64,000 bases of DNA from Pseudomonas chlororaphis (GTDB lineage: Bacteria > Pseudomonadota > Gammaproteobacteria > Pseudomonadales > Pseudomonadaceae). Below are positions 36,959 to 47,239 of the stretch, one piece after another; position 1 is the first letter of the stretch, and each line of letters opens with the position of its first letter. The notes below the pieces were generated by a model. That model was not told the DNA's origin and did no database searches. It saw nothing but the letters and a program-made list of their open reading frames with translations. The stretch is taken from contig NZ_MSCT01000005.1 of NCBI RefSeq assembly GCF_001921865.1, forward strand, positions 482,705 through 546,704. Reading direction: 5' to 3'. The position numbers and the translations under genes are program-made.

Positions 36959-37321
36959 TTACTTGATTTCTGCCGCGTAGATATCCGGCTTGAAGCCAAT
37001 CAGGGTTCGGTCACCGAGATCGAGTACCGGGCGCTTGATCATCGAAGGTTGCGCGAGCATCAGTTCGATCGCTTTCGCCTGGTCGAGATCGGCTTTGCGT
37101 TCGTCGTCGAGTTTGCGAAAGGTCGTGCCCGCGCGGTTCAACACCACCTGCCAGCCATGCTCGTCGCACCACTGGGTGAGGTGTTCGCGGTCGATTCCGG
37201 CCGTCTTGTAGTCGTGGAAGTCATAGCTGACAGCGTGTTCATCGAGCCAGGTGCGCGCCTTTTTCATGGTGTCGCAGGCTTTGATGCCGAAAAGGTGCAA
37301 CGTTTTGCTTGAAGCGGTCAA
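36959..37321 (-). CDS. ArsC/Spx-family thioredoxin-fold protein (YffB-like)
   Basis: 120 residues when read from TTG 37321, which has AAGGGGG 7 nt upstream. The first ATG (37267) would start inside the active-site helix and is too short. The thioredoxin-like fold carries a lone cysteine C16 in FGIKACDTMKKA, then RAGTTFRKL (about 63-71), MIKRPVLD (about 94-101) and GFKPDIY. True arsenate reductases have CNTSR; this is the YffB subfamily of unknown substrate. It lies upstream of dapD in the same direction. Confidence 0.88.
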   Translation of the reverse strand: MTASSKTLHLFGIKACDTMKKARTWLDEHAVSYDFHDYKTAGIDREHLTQWCDEHGWQVVLNRAGTTFRKLDDERKADLDQAKAIELMLAQPSMIKRPVLDLGDRTLIGFKPDIYAAEIK

Positions 37322-37546
37322 GGAATTGCCCCCTTTTGAGATGCTGGAGTCAAAGGTTCGGATTATGCCATGCCCGCGCGGGTTCGGCGTCGGCCTCGGC
37401 TCGGCTTTGTCGCTTTGTGTAACAGGCGCCTGGGTCGCTTGCGACGTTTGTGCAGCGGCGAGGCGCCAGCTTAAGCGGCTAATATGGCACTTCGACGGTA
37501 ACCTGTTGCCTGAAGTCTGCTGCTGAACGATTGGGAAAACCGCTTT

Positions 37547-39193
37547 ATGCAAACCGCTTATACCGTCCTTATCCTGCTGATGCTGGTGAGTCTCTCGCGT
37601 CTGGTCGGACGGGTGATCCCGCTGCCGCTGCCGCTGGTGCAGATCGCCGCGGGGGCTTTGCTGGCCTGGCCCACGCTGGGGCTGCACGTGGCCCTGGACC
37701 CGGAATTGTTTCTGTTTCTGTTCCTGCCGCCGCTGCTGTTCTCCGATGGTTGGCGCATGCCCAAGCGGGAGCTCTGGCGCCTGCGCGGCCCGATCCTGAC
37801 CCTGGCCGTCGGCCTGGTGCTGTTCACCGTGGTGGGGGCTGGTTACTTCATTCACTGGCTGCTGCCGACCATTCCCTTGCCGGTGGCCTTCGCCCTGGCG
37901 GCGGTGCTGTCGCCGACCGACGCCGTGGCGGTGTCGGCGATTTCCCAGAACCGCCTGCCGACGCCTTTGATGCACATGCTGCAGGGCGAGGCGCTGATGA
38001 ACGACGCGTCGGGCCTGGTGACCTTCAAGTTCGCCCTGGTGGCAGCCGTCACCGGGGTGTTTTCCCTGGCCAATGCCAGCCTGACCTTTGTCCTGGTGGC
38101 CGTGGGCGGCCTGGCGGTCGGCGTGGCCCTGAGCTGGCTGGTGGGCCGCCTGCGCGCCTGGATGATCGCCCGCGGCTGGGACGACCCGGCGACCCATGTG
38201 GTGTTCATGCTGTTGCTGCCGTTCGCCGCCTATGTGTTGGCCGAGCGCCTGGGAGCCTCGGGCATCCTTTCGGCGGTGGCGGCGGGGATGATGCAGAGCT
38301 GGCTCGACCTGTTGCCGCGCCAGACCAGTACCCGGCTGCTCAACCGCAGCGTCTGGTCGCTGCTGGAGTTCGCCTTCAACGGGCTGATCTTCCTGCTGCT
38401 GGGCCTGCAACTGCCGGACATCATCAAGGCCGTGGTCAGCCATGAAACCACGCTGTGGCCGACCCTGTTCTACCGCTGCCTGGACGTGGTGGCGATCTTC
38501 CTGGTGCTGCTGGTGTTGCGTTTTATCTGGGTGCAGAGCATCTGGCGCCTGTCCGGCCTGCTACGACGCTGGCGCGGCAAGGGCGAACTGACCCTGGTGC
38601 CGACCGCGCGCTCCTGCTGGTTGCTGACCGTGGGCGGGGTGCGCGGGGCGGTGACCCTGGCGGGCGTCATGTCGGTGCCGCTGTTGCTCGGTGGGGGCGA
38701 GTCGTTCCCTGAGCGCGACCTGCTGATTTTCATCGCCGCCGGAGTGATTCTGTTGTCGCTGGTGGCCGCCTGTATCGCCTTGCCGCTGCTGTTGCGGGGC
38801 ATCCAGAAAAGTCCTGACGCCAAGCGCCACGCCGAAGTCCGCGATGCCTGGCGCAAGACCGCCGAGGCGGCGATTCATGCCCTGGAAGCCGAGGAAGTGG
38901 CCGACGCGGCCAATGCCCCGGATGCCGCCCAGGCGGCGTTGGCCACCGAGCTCAAGGGGCGCTTGATGTCGGAATATCGCCATCAGTTGGAGGTGTTCAA
39001 CGATTCCGCCGAAGCCCAGGCGCTGGCGTTCCAGATGGATTTGCTGGAGCGCAAATTGCGCTTGAAGGCGCTGCGGGCGCAGCGGCTGGAGTTGTATCGG
39101 TTGAGTCGCCAGCACCAGATCGGCGACGACGTATTACGCGAGGTGCTGGGCGAGTTGGACCTTAGCGAGGCCAACCTGGGGCAGGTCAAGTGA
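37547..39193 (+). CDS. CPA1-family Na+/H+ antiporter
   Basis: 548 residues with about twelve TM helices (about 5-425) and a cytoplasmic C-terminal tail (about 430-548) rich in A, E and R that looks helical. The key transport motifs are AAVLSPTDAVAVSAI (about 119-133) and GEALMNDASGL (about 146-156), the conserved aspartates of CPA1 exchangers. It exchanges sodium (possibly potassium) for protons and sets cytoplasmic pH. I start at ATG 37547. It is divergent from the Spx-like gene across a 225-nt gap. Related genes are annotated nhaP-like, but I do not assign a symbol. Confidence 0.92.
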   Translation: MQTAYTVLILLMLVSLSRLVGRVIPLPLPLVQIAAGALLAWPTLGLHVALDPELFLFLFLPPLLFSDGWRMPKRELWRLRGPILTLAVGLVLFTVVGAGYFIHWLLPTIPLPVAFALAAVLSPTDAVAVSAISQNRLPTPLMHMLQGEALMNDASGLVTFKFALVAAVTGVFSLANASLTFVLVAVGGLAVGVALSWLVGRLRAWMIARGWDDPATHVVFMLLLPFAAYVLAERLGASGILSAVAAGMMQSWLDLLPRQTSTRLLNRSVWSLLEFAFNGLIFLLLGLQLPDIIKAVVSHETTLWPTLFYRCLDVVAIFLVLLVLRFIWVQSIWRLSGLLRRWRGKGELTLVPTARSCWLLTVGGVRGAVTLAGVMSVPLLLGGGESFPERDLLIFIAAGVILLSLVAACIALPLLLRGIQKSPDAKRHAEVRDAWRKTAEAAIHALEAEEVADAANAPDAAQAALATELKGRLMSEYRHQLEVFNDSAEAQALAFQMDLLERKLRLKALRAQRLELYRLSRQHQIGDDVLREVLGELDLSEANLGQVK

Positions 39194-39206
39194 GGGTGTT
39201 GACAGG

Positions 39207-39284
39207 TTCGCGAGCCAGCTCGCTCCTACAGGGACGAACGAGGCTGTAGGAGCGAGCTGGCTCGCGAAAGGCCGCAAAGCGGCC
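39207..39284. repeat. Inverted REP pair plus hairpin between antiporter and dapC
   Basis: Units at 39207-39231 and 39244-39268 are perfect inverted 25-nt copies with a 12-nt centre. GGCCGC (39270-39275) and GCGGCC (39279-39284) form another hairpin directly after. The region separates two convergent genes. Confidence 0.9.
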
Positions 39285-39301
39285 GTCAGGCCAGTCGCCG
39301 C

Positions 39302-40501
39302 TTATTGGCGGCGCAAGACGAAATCGCGAATCCGCTCGGCCGCTTCCACGCATTCGGCCAATGGCGCCACCAGGGCCATGCGCACGCGCCCGGCGCCGGG
39401 GTTGTCGCCGTCGACATCGCGCGACAGGTAGGAGCCCGGCACCACGGTCACGTGCTCCTGCTCGAACAGGTCGCGGCAGAACGCGGTGTCGTCGCCCGCT
39501 ACGTTCGGCCACAGATAGAAGCTGCCGTCCGGGCGCTGGATGTCGAGCACTGGCGCGAGAATCTCCAGCACCGCATCGAACTTCTCGCGATACAGCGCAC
39601 GGTTGGCGCGCACATGCACTTCGTCGTTCCAGGCAGCGATGCTGGCCAGCTGGGTTTGCACCGGCATGGCGCAGCCGTGGTAGGTGCGATACAGCAGGAA
39701 GCCCTTGAGGATCTGCGCGTCGCCAGCGACGAAACCCGAGCGCAGGCCCGGCAGGTTGGAACGCTTGGACAGGCTGTGGAACACCACGCAACGCTTGAAA
39801 TCCTGGCGGCCCAGTTCGGCACAGGCGCTGAGCAGGCCGGGCGGCGGAGTCTGTTCGTCGAAGTACAGCTCGCTGTAGCACTCGTCAGCGGCAATCACGA
39901 AGTCATGTTCGTCGGCCAGGGCGATCAGCTTCTTCAGGGTTTGGATCGGGATCAGCGCCCCGGTCGGGTTGCCCGGCGAGCACAGGAACAGGATCTGGCA
40001 GCGCTGCCAGATCTCTGCCGGTACCGCGTCGAAATCCGGGTTGAAGCCGTTTTCATCGAGGCACGGCAGGTAGTGCGGCTTGGCTCCGGCGAGGAACGCT
40101 GCGCCTTCGTAGATCTGATAGAAGGGGTTCGGGCTGACGACCAGGGCATCATCGCCGCGGTTGACCACGGTCTGGGTGAAGGCGAACAGCGCTTCGCGGG
40201 TGCCGTTGACCGGCAACACGTTGCGCGCCGGGTCGAGCCAGCCGTCCGGCACGCCGAAGCGCCGTTCGCACCAGCCGGCAATGGCTTCGCGCAGGGCTGG
40301 AAGGCCCAGGGTCGTCGGGTACACCGCCATCTGGTCGAGGTTGTTGGCCAGGGCCTCGGCGACAAAACTCGGCGAACGATGCTTGGGTTCGCCGATAGAC
40401 AGCGCGATAGGTCGCTTGGCCGGGTTCGGCTGGACGCTGCCAAGCAGGGCGCGGAGTTTCTCGAACGGGTAGGGCTGCAACTGGTTCAGAGCGTTGTTCA
40501 T
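39302..40501 (-). CDS. dapC: N-succinyl-L,L-diaminopimelate aminotransferase
   Basis: 399 residues, class I PLP aminotransferase. Converts N-succinyl-2-amino-6-ketopimelate with glutamate to N-succinyl-diaminopimelate. PLP-binding lysine in FHSLSKRSNLPGLRSGF (about 236-252), with ADECYSE (about 200-206) and LCSPGNPTG (about 164-172). The start MNNALNQLQPYPFEKLR is the usual DapC N-terminus. ATG 40501 has no strong ribosome site. It lies next to glnD, which is the arrangement I remember in P. aeruginosa. Confidence 0.94.
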   Translation of the reverse strand: MNNALNQLQPYPFEKLRALLGSVQPNPAKRPIALSIGEPKHRSPSFVAEALANNLDQMAVYPTTLGLPALREAIAGWCERRFGVPDGWLDPARNVLPVNGTREALFAFTQTVVNRGDDALVVSPNPFYQIYEGAAFLAGAKPHYLPCLDENGFNPDFDAVPAEIWQRCQILFLCSPGNPTGALIPIQTLKKLIALADEHDFVIAADECYSELYFDEQTPPPGLLSACAELGRQDFKRCVVFHSLSKRSNLPGLRSGFVAGDAQILKGFLLYRTYHGCAMPVQTQLASIAAWNDEVHVRANRALYREKFDAVLEILAPVLDIQRPDGSFYLWPNVAGDDTAFCRDLFEQEHVTVVPGSYLSRDVDGDNPGAGRVRMALVAPLAECVEAAERIRDFVLRRQ

Positions 40502-40541
40502 GGGGGATTGGGTCTCACTCAAAGCGGGTCGTGGCGCGTGG

Positions 40542-43238
40542 TCAGATGCTCAGGCGCGTCAATTCGGGTTCGTGGCCGACGCTCAGCTGCTCGACGATGG
40601 CGTCCTGCAGGCGGCTGCACAGCTGCGGATCGGACAACTGCTGGTTGTGCGCGTCGGTAATGAAGAACACGTCTTCCACGCGCTCGCCCAGGGTGGCGAT
40701 CTTGGCGTTTTGCAGCGACAGGTCGAACTCCAGGAAGATCTTGCCGATGCGCGCCAGCAGGCCGGGGCGATCGGGAGCGCTCAGTTCGAGCACGGTCACC
40801 GGGCGCTGGGCGTCGTTGTGGATGGTCACTTGCGGGGCGAAGGCGAAGTGCTTGAGCTGACGCGGCACCCGACGCTGGATGATGGTCGGGTAATCGTCAG
40901 GGTTGCGCAGGGCCTCGGTAAGGCCGTTGCGAATTTGCGTGACGCGTTGCGGGTTGTTGCCGATCGAGCCGCCGTCGTTGTCGAGCACGATGTAGGTGTC
41001 GAGGGTGAACTGGCTGCTGGAGGTGATGATCCGCGCGTCGTGGATGTTCAGGTTCAACTGGTCCATCGCCGCCACGGTCACGGCGAAGAAATCGTGCTGG
41101 TCCGGGGCGTAGATGAAGATCTGCGTGCCACCCTCGAATTCGCGCTGGGTGGTTTCCTTGATCAGTACTAGCGGGCCGCCGTCGGCCGGCTGCTGGAGGA
41201 TCGCATCGCTGTGCCAGGCCACGTCGCCGGCGGTGTGGCGCAGGAAGTAATCGTCGCCCAGTTGCGCCCAGAGCTGCTCGACGTCGTCGGGGTCGGTGCC
41301 GGCGCGGACCAGGATGTCCAGGGCCGCGCTCTGGGTCTGGCGGATCTGCTCTTCGCGGTCCACCGGGTTTTCCAGGCCGCGACGCAGGGCGCGCTTGGTC
41401 TCGGTGTAGAGCTGGCGCAACAGGCTGGCGCGCCAGGAGTTCCACAGCGTCGGGTTGGTCGCGTTGATGTCGGATACCGTCAGCACGTACAGGTAGTCCA
41501 GGCGGGTCTGGTCGACCACGATCTGGGCGAAGTCGTGGATCACCTGCGGGTCGGACAGGTCCTTGCGCTGGGCGGTCGTCGACATGACGAGGTGGTTCTG
41601 CACCAGCCAAACGATCAGGCGGGTGTCCCACAGCGGCAGTTGGTGGCGGATGCAGAAAGCTTCGGCATCCACCGCGCCGATGTCCGAGTGGTCGCCATGG
41701 CGGCCCTTGCCGATGTCGTGGTACAGCCCGGCCAGGTAGATCAGCTCGGGTTTGGGCAGCTTGGCCATGAGCTTGCTGGCCAGCGGGAATTTCTCCGAAA
41801 CCTGGGTGTACTGCAGTTTACGCAGGTGCTTGATCAGGTTCAGGGTGTGGAAGTCGACCGTATAGATGTGGAACAGGTCGTGTTGCATCTGCCCGACGAT
41901 ATGGCCGAACTCCGGCAGATAACGCCCGAGGATGCCGTAGCGGTTCATCCGCCGCAGATTGCGGTGGACGCCGATCTCGCACTTGAACAGCTCGATGAAC
42001 AAGCTGGTATTGCGGATGTCGTGGCGGAAATCGTCGTCGATCAGATGGCGATTCTCGCGCAGCAGGCGAATGGTATCGGCGCGTACGCCCTTGATCTCCG
42101 GGTGCTGGGCCATGAGCACGAAGATTTCCAGCATGGCGAACGGCGTGCGGCGGAACACGTTGGCGTTGATCGCCTCGATGTAGCCGTCATGCAGCTGGAA
42201 CCGCGAGTTGATCGGCTGCGGCGGCGCTTCGTCTTCGGGGGCGAGGATGACTTCCTCGAAGTGCTGGATGATCAGGTCGCTGAGCTGGGCGATGCTCATC
42301 ACCACCCGGTAATACTGCTGCATGAAGCTTTCGATGGACTGCTTGGCGTCGTTGCCCTCGAACCCCAGCAACTTGGCGATCGAGCGCTGGTGGTCGAACA
42401 GCAAGCGGTCCTCGGCGCGACCGGCGAGCATGTGCAGTGCGTAGCGTACTTTCCACAGGAACTCCTGGGACGAGGCCAGCAGCGCGTTCTCGCTTTCCAC
42501 CAGGAAGCCTTCGCCGGCCAGGGCCCGCAGGTTCAGCGTGCCGTACTGGCGCCGGGCGACCCAGAGGATGGTCTGGATGTCCCGCAGGCCGCCGGGCGAG
42601 CCTTTGACGTTGGGTTCCAGGTTGTATTCGGTGTCGTTGTACTTGTGGTGCCGTGCTTTCTGTTCGGCGCGCTTGGCCAGGAAGAATTCCTTGCTGGGCC
42701 ACATGTGCGCCGTGCTGGTGACGTCGAGCATGCGCTGGCGCAGGCGTTCGGGGCCGCAGATAGTGCGGCTTTCCATCAGGTTGGTGACCACTGTCAGGTC
42801 GGCGCGGGCCTCTTCGGCGCATTCTTCCACCGAACGCACGCTTTGCCCGACTTCCAGGCCGATGTCCCAGAGCAGGGTCAAAAAGCGTTCGATGGAGTCG
42901 CGGAAGATTTCGTGGTCGGCGCTGTCCAGCAGAATCAGCAGGTCGATATCCGAGTAGGGGTGCAGCTCGCCGCGACCGTAGCCGCCGACCGCCACCAGGG
43001 CAATGTCGGCGTCCTCGCTCCAGTCGAACTGGTCCCAGGCCTTTTGCAGGATGTTGTCGACGAACCAGGCGCGGTCCTCGATGAGCCGGCGGATATCCCG
43101 TCCGTTGCGAAAGCGTGCGTCGAGCACTTCTCGTGCCTGACGGATAGCTTTCTTGAAGGCCGCGATAGGGCTTGCCTTCAGGGCCAGTTCCGCCTGGAAC
43201 TGGCCGCGGTCGAACAATTCGGGATCCACCTGCGGCAT
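40542..43238 (-). CDS. glnD: Bifunctional uridylyltransferase/uridylyl-removing enzyme
   Basis: 898 residues. Senses glutamine and adds or removes UMP from PII proteins, controlling glutamine synthetase and nitrogen genes. Nucleotidyltransferase domain (about 70-260) with [19 protein letters not shown], a GlnD helical linker, an HD domain with [16 protein letters not shown] (about 510-525), and two C-terminal ACT domains (about 700-790 and 815-898: [19 protein letters not shown] and [11 protein letters not shown]). ATG 43238 has AAGGAAAG upstream; frame upstream is a shadow of map. Gene order map-glnD-dapC is conserved. Confidence 0.97.
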   Translation of the reverse strand: MPQVDPELFDRGQFQAELALKASPIAAFKKAIRQAREVLDARFRNGRDIRRLIEDRAWFVDNILQKAWDQFDWSEDADIALVAVGGYGRGELHPYSDIDLLILLDSADHEIFRDSIERFLTLLWDIGLEVGQSVRSVEECAEEARADLTVVTNLMESRTICGPERLRQRMLDVTSTAHMWPSKEFFLAKRAEQKARHHKYNDTEYNLEPNVKGSPGGLRDIQTILWVARRQYGTLNLRALAGEGFLVESENALLASSQEFLWKVRYALHMLAGRAEDRLLFDHQRSIAKLLGFEGNDAKQSIESFMQQYYRVVMSIAQLSDLIIQHFEEVILAPEDEAPPQPINSRFQLHDGYIEAINANVFRRTPFAMLEIFVLMAQHPEIKGVRADTIRLLRENRHLIDDDFRHDIRNTSLFIELFKCEIGVHRNLRRMNRYGILGRYLPEFGHIVGQMQHDLFHIYTVDFHTLNLIKHLRKLQYTQVSEKFPLASKLMAKLPKPELIYLAGLYHDIGKGRHGDHSDIGAVDAEAFCIRHQLPLWDTRLIVWLVQNHLVMSTTAQRKDLSDPQVIHDFAQIVVDQTRLDYLYVLTVSDINATNPTLWNSWRASLLRQLYTETKRALRRGLENPVDREEQIRQTQSAALDILVRAGTDPDDVEQLWAQLGDDYFLRHTAGDVAWHSDAILQQPADGGPLVLIKETTQREFEGGTQIFIYAPDQHDFFAVTVAAMDQLNLNIHDARIITSSSQFTLDTYIVLDNDGGSIGNNPQRVTQIRNGLTEALRNPDDYPTIIQRRVPRQLKHFAFAPQVTIHNDAQRPVTVLELSAPDRPGLLARIGKIFLEFDLSLQNAKIATLGERVEDVFFITDAHNQQLSDPQLCSRLQDAIVEQLSVGHEPELTRLSI

Positions 43239-43285
43239 CGATTGGCTTTCCTTTCTATCTATAGGTCGGGGCGCGGCGGGGTGGA

Positions 43286-44068
43286 TCAGGCCGAAACGCG
43301 CGCGATGGTGTCGTCGCTGCGCAGGGTGAAGATCTCGTAGCCGGTCTCGGTCACCAGCAGGGTGTGTTCCCACTGTGCGGAGAGCTTGCGATCCTTGGTG
43401 ATGGCGGTCCAGCCGTCGCCCAGCACCTTGGTGTCGGCCTTGCCCTGGTTGATCATCGGCTCGATGGTGAAGGTCATGCCGGCTTTCAGTTCCATGCCGG
43501 TGCCGGCGCGGCCGTAGTGCAGGATCTGTGGCTCTTCGTGGAACACCTTGCCGATACCGTGGCCGCAGAACTCGCGAACCACCGAGAAACCGTTCTTTTC
43601 GGCATGCTTCTGGATGACTTCGCCGATGTCGCCCAAGCGGCAGCCCGGCTTGACCAGTTCGATGGCCTTGTACATGCATTCCTGGGTGATCTGCGACAGG
43701 CGCTCAGCCCAGACCGGCACGCTGCCGACGTGGAACATGCGGCTGGTGTCGCCGTGGTAGCCGTCCTTGATGACGGTGATGTCGATGTTCAGGGTGTCGC
43801 CATCCTTCAGCGGCTTCTCGTTCGGAATGCCGTGGCACACCACGTGATTGATCGAGGTGCAGATGGACTTGGGGAAACCCTTGTAATTCAGGGGCGCGGG
43901 AATCGCCTGCTGCACATTGACGATGTAGTCGTGGCAGATGCGGTCCAGCTCTTCGGTGGTCACGCCGGGTTTGACATGCTCGGCAATCATTTCCAGCACA
44001 TCGGCGGCCAGTTTGCCGGCGACACGCATTTTGGCGATGTCCTCGGGAGTTTTGAGGGTGACGGTCAT
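43286..44068 (-). CDS. map: Methionine aminopeptidase, type I
   Basis: 260 residues. Removes the initiator methionine from new proteins with two divalent metals. The metal ligands are visible: D in NIDITV, D in [10 protein letters not shown] in [12 protein letters not shown] in FTIEPM and E in WEHTLLV. ATG 44068 has AGAGAGCC upstream. It is divergent from rpsB, as in E. coli, with a shared 409-nt control region. Confidence 0.98.
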   Translation of the reverse strand: MTVTLKTPEDIAKMRVAGKLAADVLEMIAEHVKPGVTTEELDRICHDYIVNVQQAIPAPLNYKGFPKSICTSINHVVCHGIPNEKPLKDGDTLNIDITVIKDGYHGDTSRMFHVGSVPVWAERLSQITQECMYKAIELVKPGCRLGDIGEVIQKHAEKNGFSVVREFCGHGIGKVFHEEPQILHYGRAGTGMELKAGMTFTIEPMINQGKADTKVLGDGWTAITKDRKLSAQWEHTLLVTETGYEIFTLRSDDTIARVSA

Positions 44069-44307
44069 ACAGGCTCTCTTGACGCTCAGTGGCGCGGCTA
44101 AACACGAAATGGCTTGAAAACGACGAATCGAAGGCTGAACCCGCTGTGGGGTGGCCACGCTTTCAAAAGCCTCAAAGGTGCGATTCTAACAGAGCCCCGG
44201 AGCAAATCTGAGGCTCTGTGCATCGCTTCTTTCTATAACAGTGGTGCATTCTGGCCCGATTCCAAGGGGGGAGTAAAAAAGCCCTCGGCGGGAAATGAGA
44301 ATCCGGG

Positions 44308-44336
44308 TTCCGTTTTTACCCTTCTTATGGTATAAA
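44308..44336 (+). promoter_or_regulatory. Candidate rpsB-tsf promoter
   Basis: TATAAA (44331-44336) preceded at 17 nt by TTCCGT (44308-44313). The -10 is strong and the -35 weak. Transcription from about 44343 would give a leader near 135 nt. Confidence 0.5.
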
Positions 44337-44342
44337 ATGCGC

Positions 44343-44477
44343 CGCTTTCCGGGGATGCCCCGAAAAGCCTAAACCCACACACGTGTCGACACGATGACCT
44401 GGGTGCCTTCGATCTTCGGATCGCGGGTTGGTCATTGGGATACGTGGAGGCCCAACCCGACTTATCAAGGAACTATC
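44343..44477 (+). promoter_or_regulatory. rpsB leader, probable S2 autoregulatory region
   Basis: The leader folds visibly: CGATC-TTCG-GATCG (44410-44423), then an 8-bp stem CGGGTTGG (44424-44431) / CCAACCCG (44452-44459) ending just before the ribosome site AAGGAA. In gammaproteobacteria S2 represses rpsB-tsf through a structured leader, so this is inferred to be the S2 target. Confidence 0.55.
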
Positions 44478-45218
44478 ATGTCCCAAGTCAACATGCGCGA
44501 TATGCTGAAGGCCGGTGTGCACTTCGGTCACCAAACCCGTTACTGGAATCCGAAAATGGGCAAGTACATTTTCGGCGCGCGTAACAAGATTCACATCATC
44601 AACCTTGAAAAAACCCTGCCAATGTTCAACGAAGCTCTGACTTTCGTAGAGCGTCTGGCCCAGGGCAAAAACAAGATTCTGTTCGTCGGCACCAAGCGTT
44701 CCGCTGGCAAGATCGTTGCTGAAGAAGCAGCACGTTGCGGTTCGCCGTACGTCGATCACCGCTGGTTGGGCGGCATGCTGACCAACTACAAAACCATCCG
44801 TGCTTCCATCAAGCGTCTGCGTGACCTGGAAGTTCAGTCGGAAGACGGCACCTTCGCCAAGCTGACCAAGAAAGAAGCGCTGATGCGCTCCCGCGACCTG
44901 GAAAAGCTGGATCGTAGCCTGGGTGGTATCAAGGACATGGGCGGTCTGCCTGACGCACTGTTCGTGATCGACGTTGACCACGAGCGCATCGCGATCACCG
45001 AAGCCAACAAGCTGGGCATCCCGGTCATCGGCGTTGTCGATACCAACAGCAGCCCGGAAGGCGTTGACTACATCATCCCAGGCAACGATGACGCCATTCG
45101 CGCCATCCAGCTGTACATGGGTTCGATGGCTGACGCCGTGATCCGTGGCCGCAACAACGTTGCTGGCGGCACTGAAGTATTCGCTGAAGACGCTCCTGCG
45201 CCGGCAGCTGAAGCCTGA
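44478..45218 (+). CDS. rpsB: 30S ribosomal protein S2
   Basis: 246 residues. S2 binds late to the 30S subunit and is needed for S1 attachment. The N-terminus [26 protein letters not shown] and [15 protein letters not shown] (about 94-108) are diagnostic. ATG 44478 has AAGGAA about 6 nt upstream; the frame is open to 44394, but that is leader. tsf follows after a terminator, with partial read-through expected. Confidence 0.99.
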   Translation: MSQVNMRDMLKAGVHFGHQTRYWNPKMGKYIFGARNKIHIINLEKTLPMFNEALTFVERLAQGKNKILFVGTKRSAGKIVAEEAARCGSPYVDHRWLGGMLTNYKTIRASIKRLRDLEVQSEDGTFAKLTKKEALMRSRDLEKLDRSLGGIKDMGGLPDALFVIDVDHERIAITEANKLGIPVIGVVDTNSSPEGVDYIIPGNDDAIRAIQLYMGSMADAVIRGRNNVAGGTEVFAEDAPAPAAEA

Positions 45219-45249
45219 GTAACTGACGCTTAGCGTTTACTCAGTACGC

Positions 45250-45274
45250 AAAAAGGGGGCTAGGCCCCCTTTTT
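45250..45274 (+). terminator. Hairpin terminator/attenuator between rpsB and tsf
   Basis: AAAAAGGGGGC, a 3-nt loop, then GCCCCCTTTTT. A textbook intrinsic terminator inside an operon normally co-transcribed, so it probably lowers tsf relative to rpsB. Confidence 0.9.
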
Positions 45275-45422
45275 GCCACCTTGAAAACCGTTTATCGATG
45301 GCGCCCCTGCAGTTCTTGTCATGTGTGGCGGCTATCAAGGGTTTTCGAGAGCGCGGCTCAAGAATTGATCGCCCGTTCAGTCGGGTGGAATGGTTGAAAA
45401 CCTATCCAAGAGGAATTTGAAA

Positions 45423-46289
45423 ATGGCAGAGATTACTGCAGCGTTGGTTAAAGAACTGCGCGAGCGTACCGGCGAAGGCATGATGGACTGCAAGAAAGCC
45501 TTGACCAAGGCTGGCGGCGACATCGAGAAAGCCATTGATGACATGCGTGCTTCCGGCGCCATCAAAGCTGCCAAGAAAGCAGGCAACATCGCTGCTGAAG
45601 GCGCCATCGCCATCAAGGACGACGGTAAAGCCGCCGTTCTGCTGGAAGTCAACTCGCAGACCGACTTCCTGGCTCTGCAGGACGACTTCAAGGCATTCGT
45701 TGCTGCCAGCGTTGAAAAAGCATTCGCTGACAAGCTGACCGACGCCGCTCCGCTGATCGAAGCTCAAGAAGCTGCTCGTCTGGTCCTGGTTGGCAAGACT
45801 GGCGAGAACGTCAACATCCGTCGTCTGGTTCGCGTTGAAGGTGACGTGGTCGGTACTTACCTGCACGGTAACAAGATTGGTGTTGCGGTTGTCCTGAAAG
45901 GCGGTTCCGTAGAACTGGCCAAAGACATCGCCATGCACGTAGCTGCAAGCAACCCGGAGTTCCTGCTGCCGTCGCAAGTTTCCGCTGACGCCATCGAGCG
46001 TGAGAAAGCTGTGTTCCTGCAGCTGAACGAAGACAAGATGAAAGGCAAGCCAGCCGAAATCGTTGAGAAAATGATCGCTGGCCGTATCAGCAAGTTCCTG
46101 GCCGAAGCCAGCCTGGTTGAGCAAGCGTTCGTCAAGGATCCAGAAGTCACCGTAGGTGCCCTGGCCAAGAAAGGCGGCGCTGAAATCGTTTCGTTCACCC
46201 GCTTCGCGGTAGGTGAAGGCATCGAGAAGAAAGAAGACAACTTCGCTGAAGAAGTTGCCGCACAACTGGCTGCTGCCAAGCAACAGTAA
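45423..46289 (+). CDS. tsf: Elongation factor Ts
   Basis: 288 residues. Guanine nucleotide exchange factor that reloads EF-Tu. N-terminal UBA-like domain (ALVKELRERTGEGMMDCKKAL, about 6-26) and the EF-Tu contact TDFLA (about 80-84). ATG 45423 follows AAGAGGAAT. Codon choice is strongly biased (many CTG, AAG, GCT), consistent with high expression. Confidence 0.99.
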   Translation: MAEITAALVKELRERTGEGMMDCKKALTKAGGDIEKAIDDMRASGAIKAAKKAGNIAAEGAIAIKDDGKAAVLLEVNSQTDFLALQDDFKAFVAASVEKAFADKLTDAAPLIEAQEAARLVLVGKTGENVNIRRLVRVEGDVVGTYLHGNKIGVAVVLKGGSVELAKDIAMHVAASNPEFLLPSQVSADAIEREKAVFLQLNEDKMKGKPAEIVEKMIAGRISKFLAEASLVEQAFVKDPEVTVGALAKKGGAEIVSFTRFAVGEGIEKKEDNFAEEVAAQLAAAKQQ

Positions 46290-46311
46290 GACGGTTTTTC
46301 AACTGTCGCCG

Positions 46312-46346
46312 AAAGAGGCTGCCCGCTCACGCGCGCAGCCTCTTTT
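46312..46346 (+). terminator. Intrinsic terminator after tsf
   Basis: AAAGAGGCTGC (46312-46322) pairs with GCAGCCTCTTTT (46335-46346); 12-nt loop, T-rich end. Confidence 0.88.
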
Positions 46347-46495
46347 CAAATGGGGTAACCAATTTAGTTGGTTGCCTTCGGAACCGGTTTACAAAGTCGT
46401 GTTCTGATGGCGCTGTGACAGCGTCAAGCTAGAGTGAACGCAGGCTGCAAACAGCTTGCAAAGAATTTTAAAATACGCCGCAGGAGAGATTCGCA

Positions 46496-47239
46496 ATGGC
46501 TCAGCAGGGCAGTGGTTATCAAGCTCGCTATAAACGCATTCTACTCAAGCTTAGCGGCGAAGCCCTGATGGGCTCGGAAGAGTTCGGGATCGACCCTAAG
46601 GTGCTGGACCGCATGGCGCTGGAAGTTGGCCAGTTGGTGGGTATCGGTGTTCAGGTCGGTCTGGTCATCGGCGGTGGCAACCTGTTCCGCGGCGCGGCGC
46701 TCAGTGCGGCCGGCATGGATCGGGTGACAGGCGACCACATGGGCATGCTGGCCACTGTGATGAACGCCCTGGCCATGCGCGACGCGCTGGAACGTGCGAA
46801 TATCTCGGCCATCGTCATGTCGGCCATCTCCATGGTGGGTGTGACCGATCACTATGATCGTCGCAAGGCGATGCGTCATCTGAACTCCAAGGAAGTGGTG
46901 ATCTTCGCTGCCGGTACTGGCAACCCGTTCTTCACGACCGACTCCGCGGCATGCCTGCGGGCCATCGAGATCGATGCCGACGTCGTGCTCAAGGCAACCA
47001 AGGTTGATGGTGTGTACACCGCCGATCCATTCAAAGACCCGCATGCCGAGAAGTTCGATCATCTGACTTACGATGAAGTGCTGGATCGCAAGCTGGGTGT
47101 CATGGATCTGACGGCGATCTGCCTGTGCCGCGACCATAAGATGCCGCTGCGCGTATTTAACATGAACAAGCCCGGCGCCCTGCTGAACATCGTTCACGGC
47201 GGCGCTGAAGGAACCCTGATCGAGGAAGGCGAACAATGA
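46496..47239 (+). CDS. pyrH: Uridylate kinase (UMP kinase)
   Basis: 247 residues, amino-acid-kinase fold, hexameric, making UDP from UMP and regulated by GTP and UTP. Signatures: [14 protein letters not shown] (about 14-27), [16 protein letters not shown] (about 51-66), the [20 protein letters not shown] region and the [12 protein letters not shown] loop (about 165-177). ATG 46496 has AGGAGAG upstream. The 149-nt gap after the tsf terminator implies a separate promoter, which I could not place. It overlaps frr by 4 nt. Confidence 0.98.
   Translation: MAQQGSGYQARYKRILLKLSGEALMGSEEFGIDPKVLDRMALEVGQLVGIGVQVGLVIGGGNLFRGAALSAAGMDRVTGDHMGMLATVMNALAMRDALERANISAIVMSAISMVGVTDHYDRRKAMRHLNSKEVVIFAAGTGNPFFTTDSAACLRAIEIDADVVLKATKVDGVYTADPFKDPHAEKFDHLTYDEVLDRKLGVMDLTAICLCRDHKMPLRVFNMNKPGALLNIVHGGAEGTLIEEGEQ

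Larger units (their letters stand above)
44069..44477 (+). other. Intergenic control region between map and rpsB
   Basis: No gene recognised in these 409 bases. The left part (about 44069-44300) should carry the map promoter on the minus strand; I could not assign it. The right part holds the rpsB promoter and leader, described separately. Confidence 0.7.

Noticed and set aside
35707..36966. 419-codon plus-strand frame opposite dapD
   Set aside because: Shadow of dapD; the 217-nt gap between dapD and csdA itself shows no gene.
37251..37526. 91-codon plus-strand frame in the gap before the antiporter
   Set aside because: Overlaps the start of the Spx-like gene in antisense and lacks a ribosome site or motif.
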